DNA of 30,569 nucleotides from positions 1-30,569 of the IMG/VR virus record IMGVR_UViG_3300025949_001136; one strand, given 5' to 3'. Each line of letters starts with the position of its first letter. The stretch's first letter is position 1. Source of the DNA: a virus. A program made the translations under genes and the position numbers. The notes under the pieces were generated by a model, which was not told the origin of the DNA, did not search any database, and saw nothing but the letters and a program-made list of their open reading frames with translations. Shown here piece after piece: positions 30,208-30,569 of the stretch.

Positions 30208-30569
30208 AATTCGAGATCCGTAATCGCTGGTCCGGCGCTGTGCAGTACACCTGCGAGCTGTCCGCGGAAGTTGCCGACAAGTCGTATTCGGTGCAGCTCG
30301 GCTTTGCCGTCAAGAAGGCCATCGCCGAGAAGGCCAACCTGCGCGACGCCGACCTGAGCGCCGCCAACCTGAGCGCCGCCAACCTGAGCGCCGCCAACCT
30401 GCGCGACGCCGACCTGAGCGCCGCCAACCTGAGCGCCGCCGACCTGAGCGCCGCCAACCTGAGCGCCGCCGACCTGCGCGACGCCGACCTGAGCGCCGCC
30501 AACCTGAGCGCCGCCAACCTGCGCGACGCCGACCTGAGCGCCGCCAACCTGAGCGCCGCCAACCTGAGC
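30204..30569 (+). CDS. Pentapeptide-repeat protein, partial (first 122 aa; runs off the window)
   Basis: ATGA overlap with the preceding gene. The 43-residue N-terminal part ([19 protein letters not shown]...) precedes an array of five-residue units of type A(N/D)L-x-x, which should fold as a right-handed square beta-helix. About 16 units are visible, in only three spellings ([11 protein letters not shown](N/D)LRD). Phage proteins with this start are common; in other pentapeptide proteins (Qnr, MfpA) the fold mimics DNA and binds gyrase, but that is not shown here. The 3' end is outside the window. Confidence 0.88.
   Translation, partial: MKFEIRNRWSGAVQYTCELSAEVADKSYSVQLGFAVKKAIAEKANLRDADLSAANLSAANLSAANLRDADLSAANLSAADLSAANLSAADLRDADLSAANLSAANLRDADLSAANLSAANLS
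30333..30569 (+). repeat. 15-bp tandem repeats of the pentapeptide array
   Basis: Near-perfect 15-bp units such as GCCAACCTGAGCGCC with variants GAC for AAC and CGCGAC for AGCGCC. At least 15 complete units, continuing beyond the window. Very low divergence suggests recent expansion. Confidence 0.92.

Noticed and set aside
29996-30562. Minus-strand frame of 188 codons opposite the pentapeptide array
   Set aside because: A repetitive Ala/Leu/Arg protein that is only the reverse reading of the 15-bp repeats.
30333-30569. Possible CRISPR array
   Set aside because: Units are contiguous 15-bp repeats without spacers and encode an in-frame pentapeptide protein.

Overview
This window is about 30.6 kb of a temperate siphovirus genome, either a prophage or a free phage. 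It has HK97-type head genes and lambda-like gene order. High GC, proteobacterial-type Shine-Dalgarno sites, a Phage_CP76/CII-type regulator and a TipJ-type tail tip suggest a Gammaproteobacterial host of the Xanthomonas/Stenotrophomonas/Lysobacter group. That host call is inference. No integrase, tRNA, rRNA or attachment site was found, and no clear bacterial chromosomal gene is present, so both window ends lie inside the phage.

Layout. About 26.2 kb is transcribed leftward (minus strand). Read in the direction of transcription from about 26.2 kb down to 1, it holds: a Cro-like repressor, a CII-like regulator, an O-like initiator with an internal iteron origin, a P-like helicase-loader gene, small nin-type genes (DUF1064, DUF1364/YbcO) and a Q-like antiterminator. 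The lysis cassette follows (lysozyme, holin, Rz/Rz1), then HNH endonuclease, terminase small and large subunits, portal, ClpP-type head protease, major capsid protein, connector and completion proteins and tail tube. The tail part has G/GT chaperones with a -1 frameshift site, tape measure, minor tail proteins, an NlpC/P60 hydrolase, a lipoprotein, the TipJ tip protein and an FN3-rich tail protein. Many junctions are ATGA, GTGA, TGATG or TAATG overlaps, which point to translational coupling.

The plus-strand part (26.3-28.7 kb) is the lysogeny module. A CI-like repressor is followed at once by a large membrane protein: a MASE1-like sensor fused to a degenerate histidine-kinase-like region. A convergent gene for a small exported protein follows. 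A second copy of the operator module at 29.24 kb, matching the one at 26.22 kb, then drives a rightward operon of small genes ending in a pentapeptide-repeat protein cut by the window edge. This mirrors the oR/oL arrangement of lambda.

Most unusual points. Two adjacent tail proteins each end in a Hint (intein/hedgehog-like) domain, with a conserved first Cys and terminal HHN but no +1 nucleophile, and the break between them seems to fall in an FN3 domain. Two 39-bp nested palindromes, exactly 48 bp apart, sit just upstream of terS where a cos site or terminase binding site would be expected. Six hairpin/T-tract elements lie just upstream of late genes, which fits control by processive antitermination. 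The immunity region carries cargo genes: the MASE1/pseudokinase protein, with a 17-bp terminator-like hairpin inside its reading frame, and an exported protein with duplicated Cys motifs.
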